The notes beneath the pieces were generated by a model, which saw only the letters and a program-made list of their open reading frames with translations, was not told where the DNA came from and did not search any database. The position numbers and the translations under genes were made by a program. From Bidens hawaiensis (Eukaryota > Streptophyta > Magnoliopsida > Asterales > Asteraceae): a DNA stretch of 64,000 bases. The DNA lies in contig JAIQDT010002047.1 in assembly GCA_021521415.1 (NCBI GenBank), positions 310,001-374,000 on the forward strand, in the 5' to 3' direction. Numbering within the stretch: position 1 is the first letter of the stretch; the number at the start of each line of letters is the position of its first letter. Of this stretch, positions 11,356-22,885 are shown piece by piece.

Positions 11356-14300
11356 ATGGTGATGAAATTCGAACCAAAGCACAATATGTGCACCCATTTG
11401 GTGGTAGATGATGAAAACAGGGAACTTGAGTTTATAATCAACTTCTTGAATAACTCAAATCTACGGGTTGCACTGACAAAGAACCCGATTATATATAGAA
11501 ATCACATCACTAATTTCTGGGGTTCTGCGGAGTACATGGATGACATTAATGGCAGAAGAATTGAAGCATCTGTACTCGAGCAAGATATTGAAGTTACAGA
11601 AGCATCAATAAGAGAAGCACTATAATTAAACGACAATCATCAAGAGCAGCTTCTTTATTCCACTCAAAGATTATTGAGGATCTTTCAAGACATGCTAGGG
11701 TACCAAGGGGGCATAAATGAAGGACAATTCTAGAAGGGAATGTTCCCTTGTTATACAGATATTTAATCCACCATGTCATTCAGTCTTTATCACCGAGGAG
11801 AGGAACTTGGACTCTATTAAGTAGAGAATTAGCCACTGTCATAGTTGCCATACTGTTCAACCAACCATTCAACTTTTCAAGATTCATTTTCAATGGTTTG
11901 GTCAGTAATGCTCAGAAGGCTGCAATGAGAAATTTTTGATGTACCCAAGATTTTTACAAGTCTTGATTAATAGAGCACTGCACGGATTAAACTTAGCTGG
12001 AGAGCATCTACACTTGCAAGATCCAAATATCTACAAGAATTAAAGGAGCAAGGAGTATGTTTAATGAAAATGCAGAATGGGATATTCTGACTTGGTTGTT
12101 AAATGCAAACATTGAAATCATGGAACCTCCTTCCCAGAGCAAAGTGTTGATGATTATGAAGAAAGTGAAAGTGATGAAGATTCTAAAGATAGTGATGATG
12201 AAAACAATGATGGTGATCATGATGCAGGAGATGAGATTGTAGTTGTTGAACCACAGGCAGAACAGGGAGGTGATTGAACCTGTTGTTGCACAAATTGGTC
12301 ATGAAGCAAGTTGTTGAACCGGTTGTGGAACCCATTGGTCATGAAATGGTGCTATTCGAAAATCCAGAGATAGATGTGCAAGATGAAATTGTTGAAGGTC
12401 ATGTCGAACCAGTAGTGCAAGGTGATGAGACATTTGAAGAACCTGGTTTGGGAATAAGTGGAGAAGCAAATGAGCATATAGATGATGATGATTTTGTTGC
12501 TAATGTGATTACTTAAGTAACTGAAAATATACACAAGATCACACAACCTGAATCCCCTGATCCAAATGAAGACCAAGATGATAAATCTTCAATAGGCACA
12601 GAACCATTATCACCTGGTTTGGGTCCTGCTCAAGAATCCCTGGCCAATACTGAACCTTTACACACAAGCCCTACACCAATGCAAGACACAACAATCCCAA
12701 CATCTCCAACATCACCAATCCAAGAACCTATTCAAGTTACATTCACACCCATAACCCAAGACATTCAAGGCTAATCTGAAGCATACAAACTACCATCACC
12801 TGAGATCTCATCCAGCCAACCAGAATCTGTCCCAGAATTCAAACCTTCTCAGAAAACACCCTAATCCTCTCTTACATACATAAATGAGGACATTCTGCCA
12901 GAAAATGCAGATTCGGAGTTTGAAAATATAATGCTAAAAGAGAGAAATGCATTCTTAGAGTTGAAGAAAAAGGCATTTGAAGATGCTCTTCAACACACTC
13001 TAAAAAAAATTCAAGCCCTGGAGCAGATTGAGGTTGAGAAGACCTCAGATGCACCAAAACAGGGGAGAATCATGATGATGAAGATGCTCTTGATATGATT
13101 AGCAAGTATTATGATGATACCAGCAGTGTGAGTGTAGAAGTAAGAACATCAAATGCTTTGAACTTGATCAATGAAGAATATGATGAAGAAGATGTGGATG
13201 AAAACGTTAACAGGAGACAAGCACTTCATGAGGGGGAGCTTGAAATGGAAGAAGAGACCCCTGAGCAAGTTCAAAGGAGAAAATTAAAAGGTAAGGGGAT
13301 AGCTCATTCTGAAAAGGATCTACATCCTAAAGCTGCTCAAAGAATAGTGTCTGGGGATGAGATACTAGAAAGGAATGAAGTGAATGATACAGATGTGACT
13401 GAGGTGGAGTCGGTCAAGACTGTTATGGAGATGATGAATGCGGAAATGGCTACAGCTGAAGAAGAAGAAGAAATACCTTAGGAAGTGTTAGAAACACTGA
13501 TAAACTTAAAGAGGAAAGAAAAGGAAGATGAAAGGATGAAAAAGATGGCTGATGAAAGCATAAGGGCTGCCATGGAGGAGCTGAAAAAGAATCAATATGA
13601 ACAGCCTCAAACCGAATCTAGTCCAACAACATAAAAGGAACATCATGGTGAAGGACTTAGTTTTGGATTTCTTGCAAAATTGGCTGTAATGAGAATCTAT
13701 AATAACATCTTGCAAAATCCGGAGAAACGCTCACATGATGTTGTAGCTGCTACAAAGAAACCACAAGCACTTCAAAGAGAAATACAAAAGAAAAGCAGTG
13801 TGCCTCAAACAAAGAATGTCTTAGAACCAAGGGTAGAAGAAATTGTTGATGAACCTCAAACAGAAAACTTGGTTAATCCAGTGGTGACAGAACCTATTGA
13901 AGTAGAAGAGCCTGCGGCCAAAGAGTATGAAAGGAGAAAAGAAACTTTAGAGACAAAGACTCCTAGTGCCAAAAGGCAAAAAACGGCCAAGAAAGTTTAT
14001 ACAATGAGAGAGAAACCAAAGATTATTGAGGCTGAAGAACCAATAATAGAAGCTTTACATGGTCCGGATGAAAATATAGAAGTTGAAGAAGATGAGGACA
14101 GATTGAAGACTGATCCAAAGATCATCTTTTTTTTACAATATGGGTATGAGTTTGAAAAGTTGAAAAAGATGACTGAAAACGAAATTGAACAATTAGCATA
14201 ATTGAAGGCAAAAGAGACTAAAGAAAGGAAAGAAAAGAATGAAAAGAAAGAAAAGGAAGATAATGCATATCTCCTAAGTCTGGGGTACGAACAGAGACAT

Positions 14301-15085
14301 ATTAATCATATGACTAGAGAAGGGAGATCAGAGGCTACAGAGGAATGGAGAAGGAGAGAAACACAAAGAAGTTTCCTACTACGAGCTGGTCATGTGGCTT
14401 CCTATCTGAACCATCAACCATTCATCGAATTTGACAGAATGTTTAGACAAGAGTTGATGATGCTGCTCAATATGTAAAGGAAGTGAAGAGGAAAGGAAGA
14501 GTATGAAGAAATGAAAAAGAAGAACAAAGAAATAAAATTCTTGGAAGTAAATGGATATAATAATGATTCAATTAAAAACTTATCAAAAGAAGAATTGCTC
14601 AGAAAAGTTAAAATGGTTAAAGAATCACACAAACGGGAGAGAATTGAAATGGAAAATAAGAGAGAAAAAAAAAGGAAAGGGAAAAGAAGGAGAGGCTAGA
14701 GGCTGAAAGAAAGAAGAATGAAGCCGTTGAATGGTTCAATGACCCAGAAAGGGTGAAAACCTTGATAGACATCTTACTGAAGAAAGGGATGAAAGAAAGT
14801 GAGTTCACCACTCCGTCTCATGAAGAACTATTAGAGATATATCATAGAGGGCAGAGGATGTACTTGGAGGAAGAAAGAAAGATGTTGGAAGAACAGAAAA
14901 GAAAAGAGAAAATGATGACTGAAAGTAGAACTGATCGGCCATACAAGACAGTCACTGAACAACAAAAGGCTGACATGATCAGTGTATTTTGCAGAAGAGG
15001 TGCAAGAATTGGAGACTTGATACTAAAAGAAGGGGAAGAAATCAAAAGATTATTTGGTGAGTTAGAAAGAAGGCATCGAAAGAAA
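11356..15085 (+). pseudogene. A1 ORF3 pseudogene (copia extra 3' gene)
   Basis: The first 89 codons (11356-11625) are open and align with the N-terminus of family-B ORF3: KHNM, then FLNNSN..ALT, then an 'F W' segment, then 'EA SIREAL' (B has 'EQIRVAL'). After the stop at 11623-11625, homology continues in broken frames to about 12,010, including FNFSRFIFN and the 'MYPRF' block. From 12,057 to 15,085 follows a very Glu/Lys-rich region with further open pieces (13095-13481, 13680-14201, 14202-14477, 14753-15148). The conserved C-terminal domain of family-B ORF3 was not recognised here. The function of this protein family is unknown to me. At least five stops or frameshifts disable it. Confidence 0.65.
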
Positions 15086-15830
15086 CCCTCCACATATTTA
15101 TGCATTTTAGGCCCGTTTGGGTCGTTTTTGGGGAGTTTACTCGCTTAACTTTCTTGTTTGAGTTTAGATCTAGAAATGTTACGGTATTTTAGTTCTATGG
15201 TTTTGGACATGTGGTAACCATCCTTTGTCTCATACCGAGTCAAGGACCTACCCAAAACCGAACACTCGTTTGAACACTTTAATTAAATTTTAAGGAACCA
15301 TGTTGCATGAAACATTCTAGATCTGAGTTTTCCTTTATATTTTATTTCTATGGCGTTGGACATGTGGTAACCATCCTTGGGTTCATACCGAGTCAAGGAC
15401 CGAACCAAACCAAACACTGGTTTAAGCATTTTAATTAACTTTTATCTACCATGTTGCATCAAACACTTTAGACCTGAACTGTTATTTATATTTTAGTTAT
15501 TATATGGTTGTTATTGAAGTGTAGAGCAAATCTTGTCTTGAATCCAAGTTTCGGGTAAAAATCAAGTAAAACCGAACACTTGTTTTAACAAGTTAGGCAA
15601 TGTCCAAACCACCAAAAGTTCAACCTACCTTTTTAGTTATGTTTTATTTTATATTTCTCATATTACTTCAGATTTTGGAAGGGTTGGAACAAATGGCTTA
15701 AACCAAGTTTCAGGTAAAAACCGAGTAAAAACCGAACTACTCACCTTAACAAGCTAGTCTTCGTTCAAACCACCAAAAATAATTCCTAACCTTTTTAACT
15801 TATGTCTCGCTTTAAATTATTTATATTTTA
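15086..15830. repeat. Degenerate tandem repeat, about 150-160 bp period
   Basis: Two units share 'acatgtggtaaccatcc', then 'tcataccgagtcaaggacc' and 'accatgttgcat' (starting about 15,205 and 15,355). Two further, more diverged units share 'gtaaaa..gagtaaaa.ccgaac', 'aacaagtta/cta' and 'caaaccaccaaaa' (about 15,550 and 15,705). No gene was seen. This may be part of a Ty3/gypsy 3' region or an independent minisatellite. Confidence 0.6.
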
Positions 15831-16897
15831 AGATCATGGTATATCGGAACCAAACTTTGTATTATACTAAGATCGGGCTGAGTTACACTTGCTTAAAACC
15901 GAGTTTGAGACTTTAATTAATAAATTCTCAAACTTTTTGAAGATACTGATTTTATTGAAGTAATTCATATGTTTAAATAGTTTGGTAAGTTGGATTAGGA
16001 TTTGGTGCTTTATCAAGTCCCGAACCGACTAAACTAAACAAATCTTTAAAAGTCGGATCTTGATGCTTACATTAGAGGGATCGTGCACACTAGCACTAAA
16101 CCAACTCCACTATGTAAAAGTTAACAAAGACCCGGTTTCATGTCAAACTCATATTATTTTATGCATAATTTATTAACCGCATTTTGTAAAATATAACTTA
16201 AAATCCCGTAAACCCAAGCCTTGTTTGTATGAACTATTTTACCATTTATATTCCATCTTCAAGACTCAATATTAACTCAAGATCTTTCAATCTAGGGCGT
16301 GCACGTTAAACTGTTAGACTCGTTTTCTTGATGTTTTTATGCTAAGTATTTATTCATGAAAGTCACTTATTCTAAGTGAGTAATTTAATCCTCGTTTTCT
16401 CTTTTATATTTGGGGGGGGGGGGGGGTAGCTTGCATACTTACTAAAAAAAAGATGACTTGGATCCTTCACAAACTCTAGTTTATGTGTTACTTAGAATAA
16501 TTGTCCGATTGTGTGTTATATGTCTTATGTGAATAATTGCTAAATATTTATTGCTTTTGTTGGTTGGCCTCATCGTTATCCTCAATAAGTATGATCATAC
16601 GCTCCTCCTTGTACTTTGGTAATTTTACCTATTAGAAAGGAGCCTCATCTAACTATTCTTATAAAAGAATACTTAATTTTGCCACTTGTCAATCTCATAG
16701 CCCTCCTAATCTTTTTCTTTCAACCTATTTTAATATATGGCTCCTTATCTTTAAGCCATTTCAATATATGAATTCAAGTTTACTTTTATTAAAGATAAAT
16801 CCTAACCAATTCATTCACTAATTAACATTAATGGTGAAATAAGAAAATAAGGAAATTTCAACATTGAAGTTGCAGGCGTATTAGAATAAATTTTTCA
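15831..16897. other. AT-rich intergenic DNA, no gene seen
   Basis: No ORF, RNA gene or clear transposon ends. Contains a run of about 15 G (16,412-16,427). The last five bases (tttca) precede an LTR start and may be half of a target duplication. Confidence 0.5.
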
Positions 16898-18490
16898 TGT
16901 AACATCCGCTTTTCTGAGAATTATAAATAACAGAAAGTTCTATAATTAACTGTGTGTCGTTAACTTAATTGGGTGTGTTAATGTTTGGATAATAAATGGA
17001 ATTAGAAGTGTGAGTGGGTTGTGGGGCCCATAGTCCCCTATATAAACCCAACCCCTCCTTCCTTTCATCACTTTCTTCCCTTCCACCACACACACACACA
17101 CTCAAGAACACACACATTTTCTCTCAAGACCCGAATCCGAATCCGGGCTAAAGCAAGGAAGATCTTGGTGTTCGAGTATCTCAAACATCAAGAAAACGTC
17201 CAGATCTTCGGGGTTGTCCAGATTTGAACCGAACCCGGAGCAAATAGGTAAGCTTCGGCCAAAGGGTTAAGTTTTATGGTTAGAATCGACATGCAAACCG
17301 ATGTAATGATAGATCGGGTTGTGAAATGTAAGAAAACATGAACTTGGTGAGTTTTAGCCTCACGGGTGTATTATAGAACAAAAAAGGTGACGTCTGGACT
17401 ATGAGAAACACGGTATACAAAGTTGGTACAACCCAAAACCCATAAAAAGAGTAGAATCGGGTCCTAAGGAGGAAATAAGGAGAAAAATGGCTTTAAAATG
17501 GTAAAAACGACGAAAAGCAGGAATTTCGCATCGCACAGCCATGCGAAGCGAAATCAATAATTTCGCATCGCACAGCCATGCGAAGCGAAAAAGTCATGCG
17601 AAGCGAAATTCCATGCGAAGCGAAAAAGTCATGCGAAGCGAAATTCCATGCGAAGCGAAATTCTTCCATGCAAAATTTCATGAAATTCATTTTCTGATGC
17701 ATTTTTGTTGAAGGACTGTTAGTGAAAATAAAATTTTTCCAAGTTGACCTGGCAGCTCGACCCCAGCCAGGGGCTCTGCCCCTTGGACCCTGCTAGGGTC
17801 TGCTGCCCCTAGACCTCGCTACCAGGGGCGCTGCCCCTAGACCCCCATTAGTTGAGGGTTTCACTAACTTAGATGTAGGAAGTAGTAGTAATGGATAATT
17901 GACATGCGTAATGTGTTGTAAAGTAAGCCATGCGCAACTAAGGAAGGGCATTACCATTAACAGCGAGAGAAACCAACTCCAGGTGAGTTCTAGCCCCCCC
18001 TATATCTGTTATATTTCCGGGGCTGTGTGCATACTCCTATGTAGTAGATAATACACTTACTTGATTGGTAAGTGTATGATACGTGTATGATTGTGTATTG
18101 AATGTATTGTTACATAATGATTGTATGAACGAGTACGCATATATATTTATAAATAGAAGATATGTAAAGTATGCACGCATGATAAAGGTATGGTTATTCG
18201 AGACAGAAGGGACCAGACCCTTATAATATCTGTGATGTTAGGGACCAGACCCTTATAATATATGTGATGTTTAAGATAGAATAGCTTATGGTATACCATA
18301 GGGTTTCATGAAAGAAAGTATGTAAGAACTTATGCATATATGTAAAGTATGTACGAAAGAAGTGATAGTAAATAAGGTATAAATACGTATCTCTGGACAC
18401 GTATGAGTATGGTATGAATGTAATGTATGTTAATTGATTAACTAGAACTCACCCAGTGTAATGTAATTTTCTCATATGCATTTGAACTCA
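16898..18490 (+). mobile_element. Ty3/gypsy (chromovirus-like) LTR fragment or solo LTR
   Basis: Begins with tgtaacatcc, the usual start of plant Tekay-type LTRs. A TATA box (tatataaac, about 17,039) and a gene-like CT-rich leader with a CA microsatellite follow. Next comes a GC-rich block (17,757-17,850, repeated 'ctgcccct') typical of such LTRs, then a duplicated 'gggaccagacccttataat' phrase (18,209 and 18,240). A segment near 18,440 (agaactcaccc) resembles the U5 part of these LTRs. No primer-binding site follows, so this is a solo or truncated LTR. The 3' border is uncertain. Confidence 0.6.
17518..17672 (+). repeat. GCGAAGCGAAA repeat cluster in the gypsy-type LTR
   Basis: At least six copies of 'catgcgaagcgaaa' occur within 155 bp, some alternating with 'aagt' or 'ttc' spacers, plus two copies of 'ttcgcatcgcacagccatg'. 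The core GCGAAG also lies within the family-B motif GGCGAAGTT, but the longer unit is different. Confidence 0.75.
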
Positions 18491-19200
18491 GGAAAATGTG
18501 TATTTTCTTAGTTTTCTATAAACATTTTGTATAAATATTACAAATATGGAGAATACCTATTACATAAATCTTGATATTTAGCTTTAATTAATTCATTTAA
18601 GCATTAATTACAATCCATATGCATAACGATTTACTATATGAACTACATGTCATTTGTTTACTTAACTTTTTATGTAATATGAAGGATTTTAGTAATAAGA
18701 AGATCAATATTCAGTTTTCAATATTTTCTTCTATAGCTCAGACCAAAATGCTTCAAAACATATATTTTATGACTTGATTTATAACTTTTTTATATATTTA
18801 ATTTAAAATGCGTTATAAGATAAATTACTTAATTAAAAGCATTCAAATTCAAAATTTTATACCAAAAAATCTATTTCAATCCCACCCACTATTTTCGTTT
18901 TCCAAAAATCATTTAGGATATTGAAACCTAGATTCATATAATATCGTTTTCGTTAGATTTTTACATAATTTCAATATTATATTAACTTATTAATTTTATT
19001 TTTATATAAATACAACGAATTGGGGTTATGTTGGTTAGTATATAATTAAAGTGTTTAAAAGATATGATATTTTATGTGTATGAATATTTTTTTTTGTTAG
19101 TTTCATGTATATATTTATCATTATTTAGGGTTGGCATGCACTTGAACGAACCTTATTTGTCACACGGACAACTATACGTGGCTACATCAAGAGTTACAAG
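18491..19200. other. AT-rich DNA between gypsy LTR and B1
   Basis: Strongly AT-rich with no ORF or recognised repeat. It ends in acaag immediately before the B1 LTR. That pentamer is not repeated after the 3' LTR. Confidence 0.5.
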
Positions 19201-19663
19201 TGTTGGTGCATAAATGTCAGTAGTTCATATGTCTAATGTCTGTAATCGAGTCTGTAATATTGTTTATGTATTTGTTTGTTTAAAGCGAAGTTGTTGACAA
19301 GTTCGCTTAGGCGAACTTGTTAACCAAGCGAAGTTGTTGACAAGTTCGCCTAGGCGAACTTGTTGAACAAGCGAAGTTATGGACAACTTCGCCTGAGGCG
19401 AAGTTGTCGTGTATTTATATAGGTTACGGTTACTGTTTACGTAAGAGTTGAGGTTGGTCAAGTTACGTGTAATTCAGTGAGTCAAGTGACGTGAGGTCGA
19501 GAGTCTGTAAGTATCACGGTTTGAGTTATTAATATAACGTGAGTTTGTTCGTATCGTATTCGTGTGTTCGTGTGATTGTGTTTTACGTCCGTAACGATCT
19601 ACACAGGGATTCCGCAACTGTGTATATCGGGATATCTCGTGTGATCCGTCCAGGGAACCTACA
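19201..19663 (+). repeat. B1 5' LTR
   Basis: Starts tgttggtgca and ends gggaacctaca, giving the canonical TG...CA ends with an imperfect inverted repeat. The matching copy is at 31,217-31,679. U3 contains the palindrome cluster and TATA box. Confidence 0.95.
19290..19421 (+). promoter_or_regulatory. B1 LTR promoter: GCGAAGTT palindromes and TATA box
   Basis: Four paired copies of GCGAAGTT / AACTTCGC (or the CAAGTTCGC variant) form inverted repeats. One, at 19,340-19,363, is a perfect 24-bp palindrome. Another, at 19,382-19,408, has 12-bp arms around a 3-base loop. The second sits just before a TATA box (ttatata, 19,415-19,421). B2 keeps the 12-bp hairpin directly before its own TATA-like box, so the hairpin-TATA spacing is conserved. 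A role as a dimeric protein site is inference. Confidence 0.7.
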
Positions 19664-19665
19664 AT

Positions 19666-19677
19666 TGGTATCAGAGC
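19666..19677 (+). other. B1 primer-binding site (initiator tRNA-Met)
   Basis: tggtatcagagc, two bases after the 5' LTR, is complementary to the 3' end of plant initiator tRNA-Met, the usual copia primer for first-strand cDNA. Confidence 0.93.
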
Positions 19678-20228
19678 TTTTGCTTGATTGTGTGGTTCGG
19701 GATATTCACGCGGGTGTAGAATTTGTCCCGTTTCGACTATTCACGGGACGAGTTTTTGGTGTTTTTGCTCATTCTAGCCTCCTACCAGTGTATTCAAGCC
19801 TTTAAACCGTTAAAAACGTCGTTAAAATCCGATTTTCAGATCTGCAGAAAGTTTAAGTTCGTCAGGCGAAGTTGCTGTTCAACAGGCGAAGTTGCCGTCA
19901 GGATACGTAGGGTTTCAGCGAAGATATAAGGAGAAGCGAAGTTATTTACAACTTCGCCTACCTCCTTAACTTCGCCTAACTCAGCGAAGTTCTCATCAAC
20001 TTCGCCTAGCTCAGCGAAGTTCTCATCAAGTTCGCCTACTCTCTAAGTTCGCTTACCCTAAGCGAAGTTATTCTCAACTTCGCCCAGTCACGCGAATTTA
20101 AGAAGAATCCAGCGAAGTTATTACTTAAGCGAAGTTATCCTTAACTTCGCCTACAGTACTGTTCAGAGGAATTTTTGTTTAACTTCGCCTACTCAGAATT
20201 TTTTCGGGTTTCTTAGTCTTCAAGAAGA
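19678..20228 (+). other. B1 leader with AACTTCGC/GCGAAGTT cluster
   Basis: This is the untranslated leader between primer site and gag. From about 19,860 to 20,190 it holds some 15 copies of GCGAAGTT or AACTTCGC in alternating orientation, which would let the RNA fold into many hairpins. The B2 leader (62,466-63,029) has the same arrangement with different intervening sequence, so the motif is kept while its surroundings change. Confidence 0.75.
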
Positions 20229-22865
20229 ATGTCTTCGATCAACATTTCGGAGCTTGTAAAGATGGAAGTTGAAGCGGGGTCAGCTACAAAGGCCCCAAGG
20301 TTGCTGAAGGGAACCGATTTTGTCGCGTGGAAGGATCGGTTCATACAATACGTTAAGTACCAGGATGCGAAAATGTGGGTATGCATCCAAGATGGATATA
20401 TTCCACCAGTCATGGAGTATGAGGGTCGAGACCAAATCAAGAAATACAGTAAAATGGAGGAGGAGGAGAAAAAGATGTATGAAGCCGAAAGCAAGGCTCA
20501 TGCTGCAATCACAATGGCTCTTCCACAGGAGATCCTCCATACTTTCAGAAAGTATACATAAGCTAGAGAGCTTTGGGAAGCTCTTGAGAGCAGATTCGAA
20601 GGAAATGTAGGCATTCGGGCCTCAAAGATAAAGCTACTTAAAACTCAATTTTCAGTCTTTAAGCACTTAAAGAACGAATCTCTTGATGATATTATCACTC
20701 GATATTATCATCTAATGACTGAATTGAGTAACTACTCCATTTCCTACTGAGAAGAAGAGATTGTGGAAAAGCTTCTCGATGCCCTCCCACCAAAATGGGA
20801 GATGTATACTGTGCTAATGAGGGAAGACAAGGACTTCCCTACTTATGATCTTGAAACCACTGTCAACAAGCTCAGATCTTTTGAGCTTAATATGGTAAGA
20901 AAAGAAACATCTATGGATCAGGTTGAAGATCCAGGCATGTACGGTGCTAAAGTAAACTCCAATACAAGTTCAAAGACTGATTCTGCCGCCTACTACTCGA
21001 AGGGTGAGTCGGGTGCCAATTCTTCACAGGAGGGGCATGTGTCAGTAAACTCAAATGGGGATGTCTGCTTTGTTGCGGGTGGATCAAGTGGTACTCAACA
21101 GACAGCAAGCAAGAGTAGTGGATCTTCAAGTTCCTCAAGCAATAATTACACTAAGATGCCAATGAGCGTCAAATCTGCTGAAGAGCAGTTTGGCCTCTAT
21201 GCTTCGTTTATTGCTTCATATGAAAACTATATTCAAGGAAAGGTTGTTGATCCAGCGATGCTGGATGAAGACTATGACCAGATCGATGCTGATGATCTGG
21301 AGGAAATGGATTTACAATGGCAGATGGCCATGATAGTGAGGAGAGTGAAGAAGTTTATGAGAAAGACGGGGAGAAAGTTTGTTGGTGGCAGGCCAGGGTT
21401 CGACACTAAGGTGAGGTGCTATAACTGTCAACAAAACGGGCACTTTGCCAAAGAGTGCAGAAACGAGCGAGTTGAACGTGGTCATGGCCGGTCTACACAA
21501 CACACTGGGAGTAGTAAAGAAGTCAATGCCATGATGTCCAGAGAAGCAGGTGAATACAACTGGAACCTGCATTCGAATGAAACTAGTGAACAGGCAAATA
21601 TGGCTAAGGTTGAGAATGAAGAATGTGAGAAGATTACCGGAGAAGAGAAAGCTACTGGTAAGGAAAAAGCTTTCATGGCAGATAACAAGGATCAACTCTC
21701 CGAGGTAAGTTCTAAATCTATTTGTACTAAATGTGAGAATTTGTCTGAGCAACTTGCTACCATAACTGATCAGTATGTTCGTTTAGATGCTGAATTTAAA
21801 ACTCTTAAAGAAGATCATCACTTTGTGAAAGCAAGAGAAAACAGTTACAAAGTTAAAATAAAAGCGTGTGAAAAAGATGTTAAAAGCTTAAAAACAAAAC
21901 TTGCTGAAAAAATTGAAGTAATTGATCTAAGTTATGAGGTTTTAGAAGAAAAGACTAAACTGATTGCTGAACGAGAAAAGCAGATTGCTGACCACCAGGT
22001 GAAAGTGGTGGAACTGAACCGAAAACTTGAACAGTTCAGAAATTCCTCAGCTATTCTTGATCACCTTGTTAGTGATCAAGGTACCTCTACAAAGAGAGGA
22101 GGAATTGGTTATCACGAGGTTCCACCACTTTATAACCACAATTACACTTTTAACCCTAGTGTTCAGAAATCTGTTGATTTTGAAGTTCCTCAGACAGTTC
22201 CAATCAAGGTTACGAGTAAAGAACCAAGTGTTAGTAGTGGCGAAACGAGTTCGCCTGTTTCAAGTGTGAAAATTTCTGTTACAAGTCCAATCTCATCAGA
22301 TTCGGATAAGATGTCCGAATCGGGTAAGACAAAAGAGAAGGTAGTGTTACCCACTGGTGGAGAAAAAGATAAAACTTATAAAAAGAGTACTCCACTCAAC
22401 CCGTACGTTCCACCTTATGTGAGACGAACGGCCGGTAACACAGCCTCGACATCCAAAACAACCTTTGAAAAGAAAATGGAGCATAGGTGTTGTTTTAGGT
22501 GTAATAAGTTAGGACATCTTGTTGCAGATTGCCCTCTGACGCCGAAATTCAGAGGTGTGAGGCCTATTAAAACTGAGAGTAAGGCTAATGGTAATTTTAA
22601 TACTGCTAAAAATGAAAACCCTTCAAAGTTTCGAAATGTAACTAATTCAGGTTTTCACAGAAACAAACCTCAGTTTAAAAATGCTAATAACCAAACCACA
22701 AGATATAATACTTTCAATATACATAGGTTTGTAAGGCCTCACACTCAATTTCCAAGGAGATTTCCTAATAGGACTGACAGGAATTATCCAGATGCTAACT
22801 TTGGAAAACAGAAGTACGGGATGTATAGATCCAAGACCAATTGGTCTTGGGTCCCTAGATTCTAA
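20229..22865 (+). pseudogene. B1 gag, two nonsense codons
   Basis: The frame begins [18 protein letters not shown] at 20229 and ends TAA at 22863-22865. It is interrupted by TAA at 20559-20561 and TGA at 20748-20750, where B2 has sense codons. The N-terminal part is the copia gag capsid-like region (DUF4219/UBN2 type). Next comes a Ser/Asn-rich linker, a zinc knuckle CYNCQQNGHFAKEC, a coiled-coil stretch (near 21,720-22,040), a Ser/Thr-rich region and a second zinc knuckle [15 protein letters not shown] (near 22,485-22,530). The part from 21,705 on is also a candidate intron. Gag would form the particle shell and package RNA, but the two stops should abolish full-length protein. Confidence 0.88.
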
Positions 22866-22885
22866 TCCTTTGCTTTATTGTGCAG
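21705..22885 (+). other. Putative gag-pol intron (phase 0), B1
   Basis: Donor CGAG|GTAAGTT at 21704/21705 is a near-perfect plant donor. Acceptor TTTGCTTTATTGTGCAG|GAACAG ends at 22885. A CTAAT branch-point-like sequence about 20 nt before the acceptor contains the gag stop codon (22863-22865). The donor follows complete gag codon 492 and the acceptor precedes a complete pol codon (GAA), so removal of 1,181 nt joins gag to pol in frame. The same signals in the same phase are found in B2. No transcript data are available here. Confidence 0.6.
22831..22850 (+). repeat. Perfect 20-bp palindrome before the gag stop, B1
   Basis: ccaagaccaattggtcttgg lies 12 bases before the gag stop codon and 35 bases before the intron acceptor. 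B2 keeps both arms (9 bp each) with one base changed in the centre. In RNA it could form a hairpin near the acceptor. Confidence 0.7.

Larger units (their letters stand above)
1..15085 (+). mobile_element. Ty1/copia family A, copy 1 (A1), defective, 5' end off-window
   Basis: The window opens inside the gag of this element. The order gag, protease, integrase, RT, RNase H, long spacer, ORF3 identifies a large Ty1/copia element with an extra 3' gene. The same sequence recurs from 39,164 onward at a nearly constant offset of about 39.16 kb (A2), with roughly 1% difference by eye. Both copies share internal stop codons and the same CACTA insertion. The right limit near 15,085 is where the charged ORF3 reading frame runs into unrelated AT-rich sequence. 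No 3' LTR or polypurine tract was found there, so the element is truncated or interrupted. Lineage within copia was not determined; it would need an RT phylogeny. Confidence 0.85.

Noticed and set aside
14202..14700. Lys/Glu-rich ORFs as separate coiled-coil host genes
   Set aside because: They are continuous in order with the decayed A1 ORF3 tail and have no independent start context.
16412..16427. Poly-G run as a G-quadruplex or regulatory site
   Set aside because: A single homopolymer in AT-rich DNA; it could equally be a sequencing or assembly length artefact.
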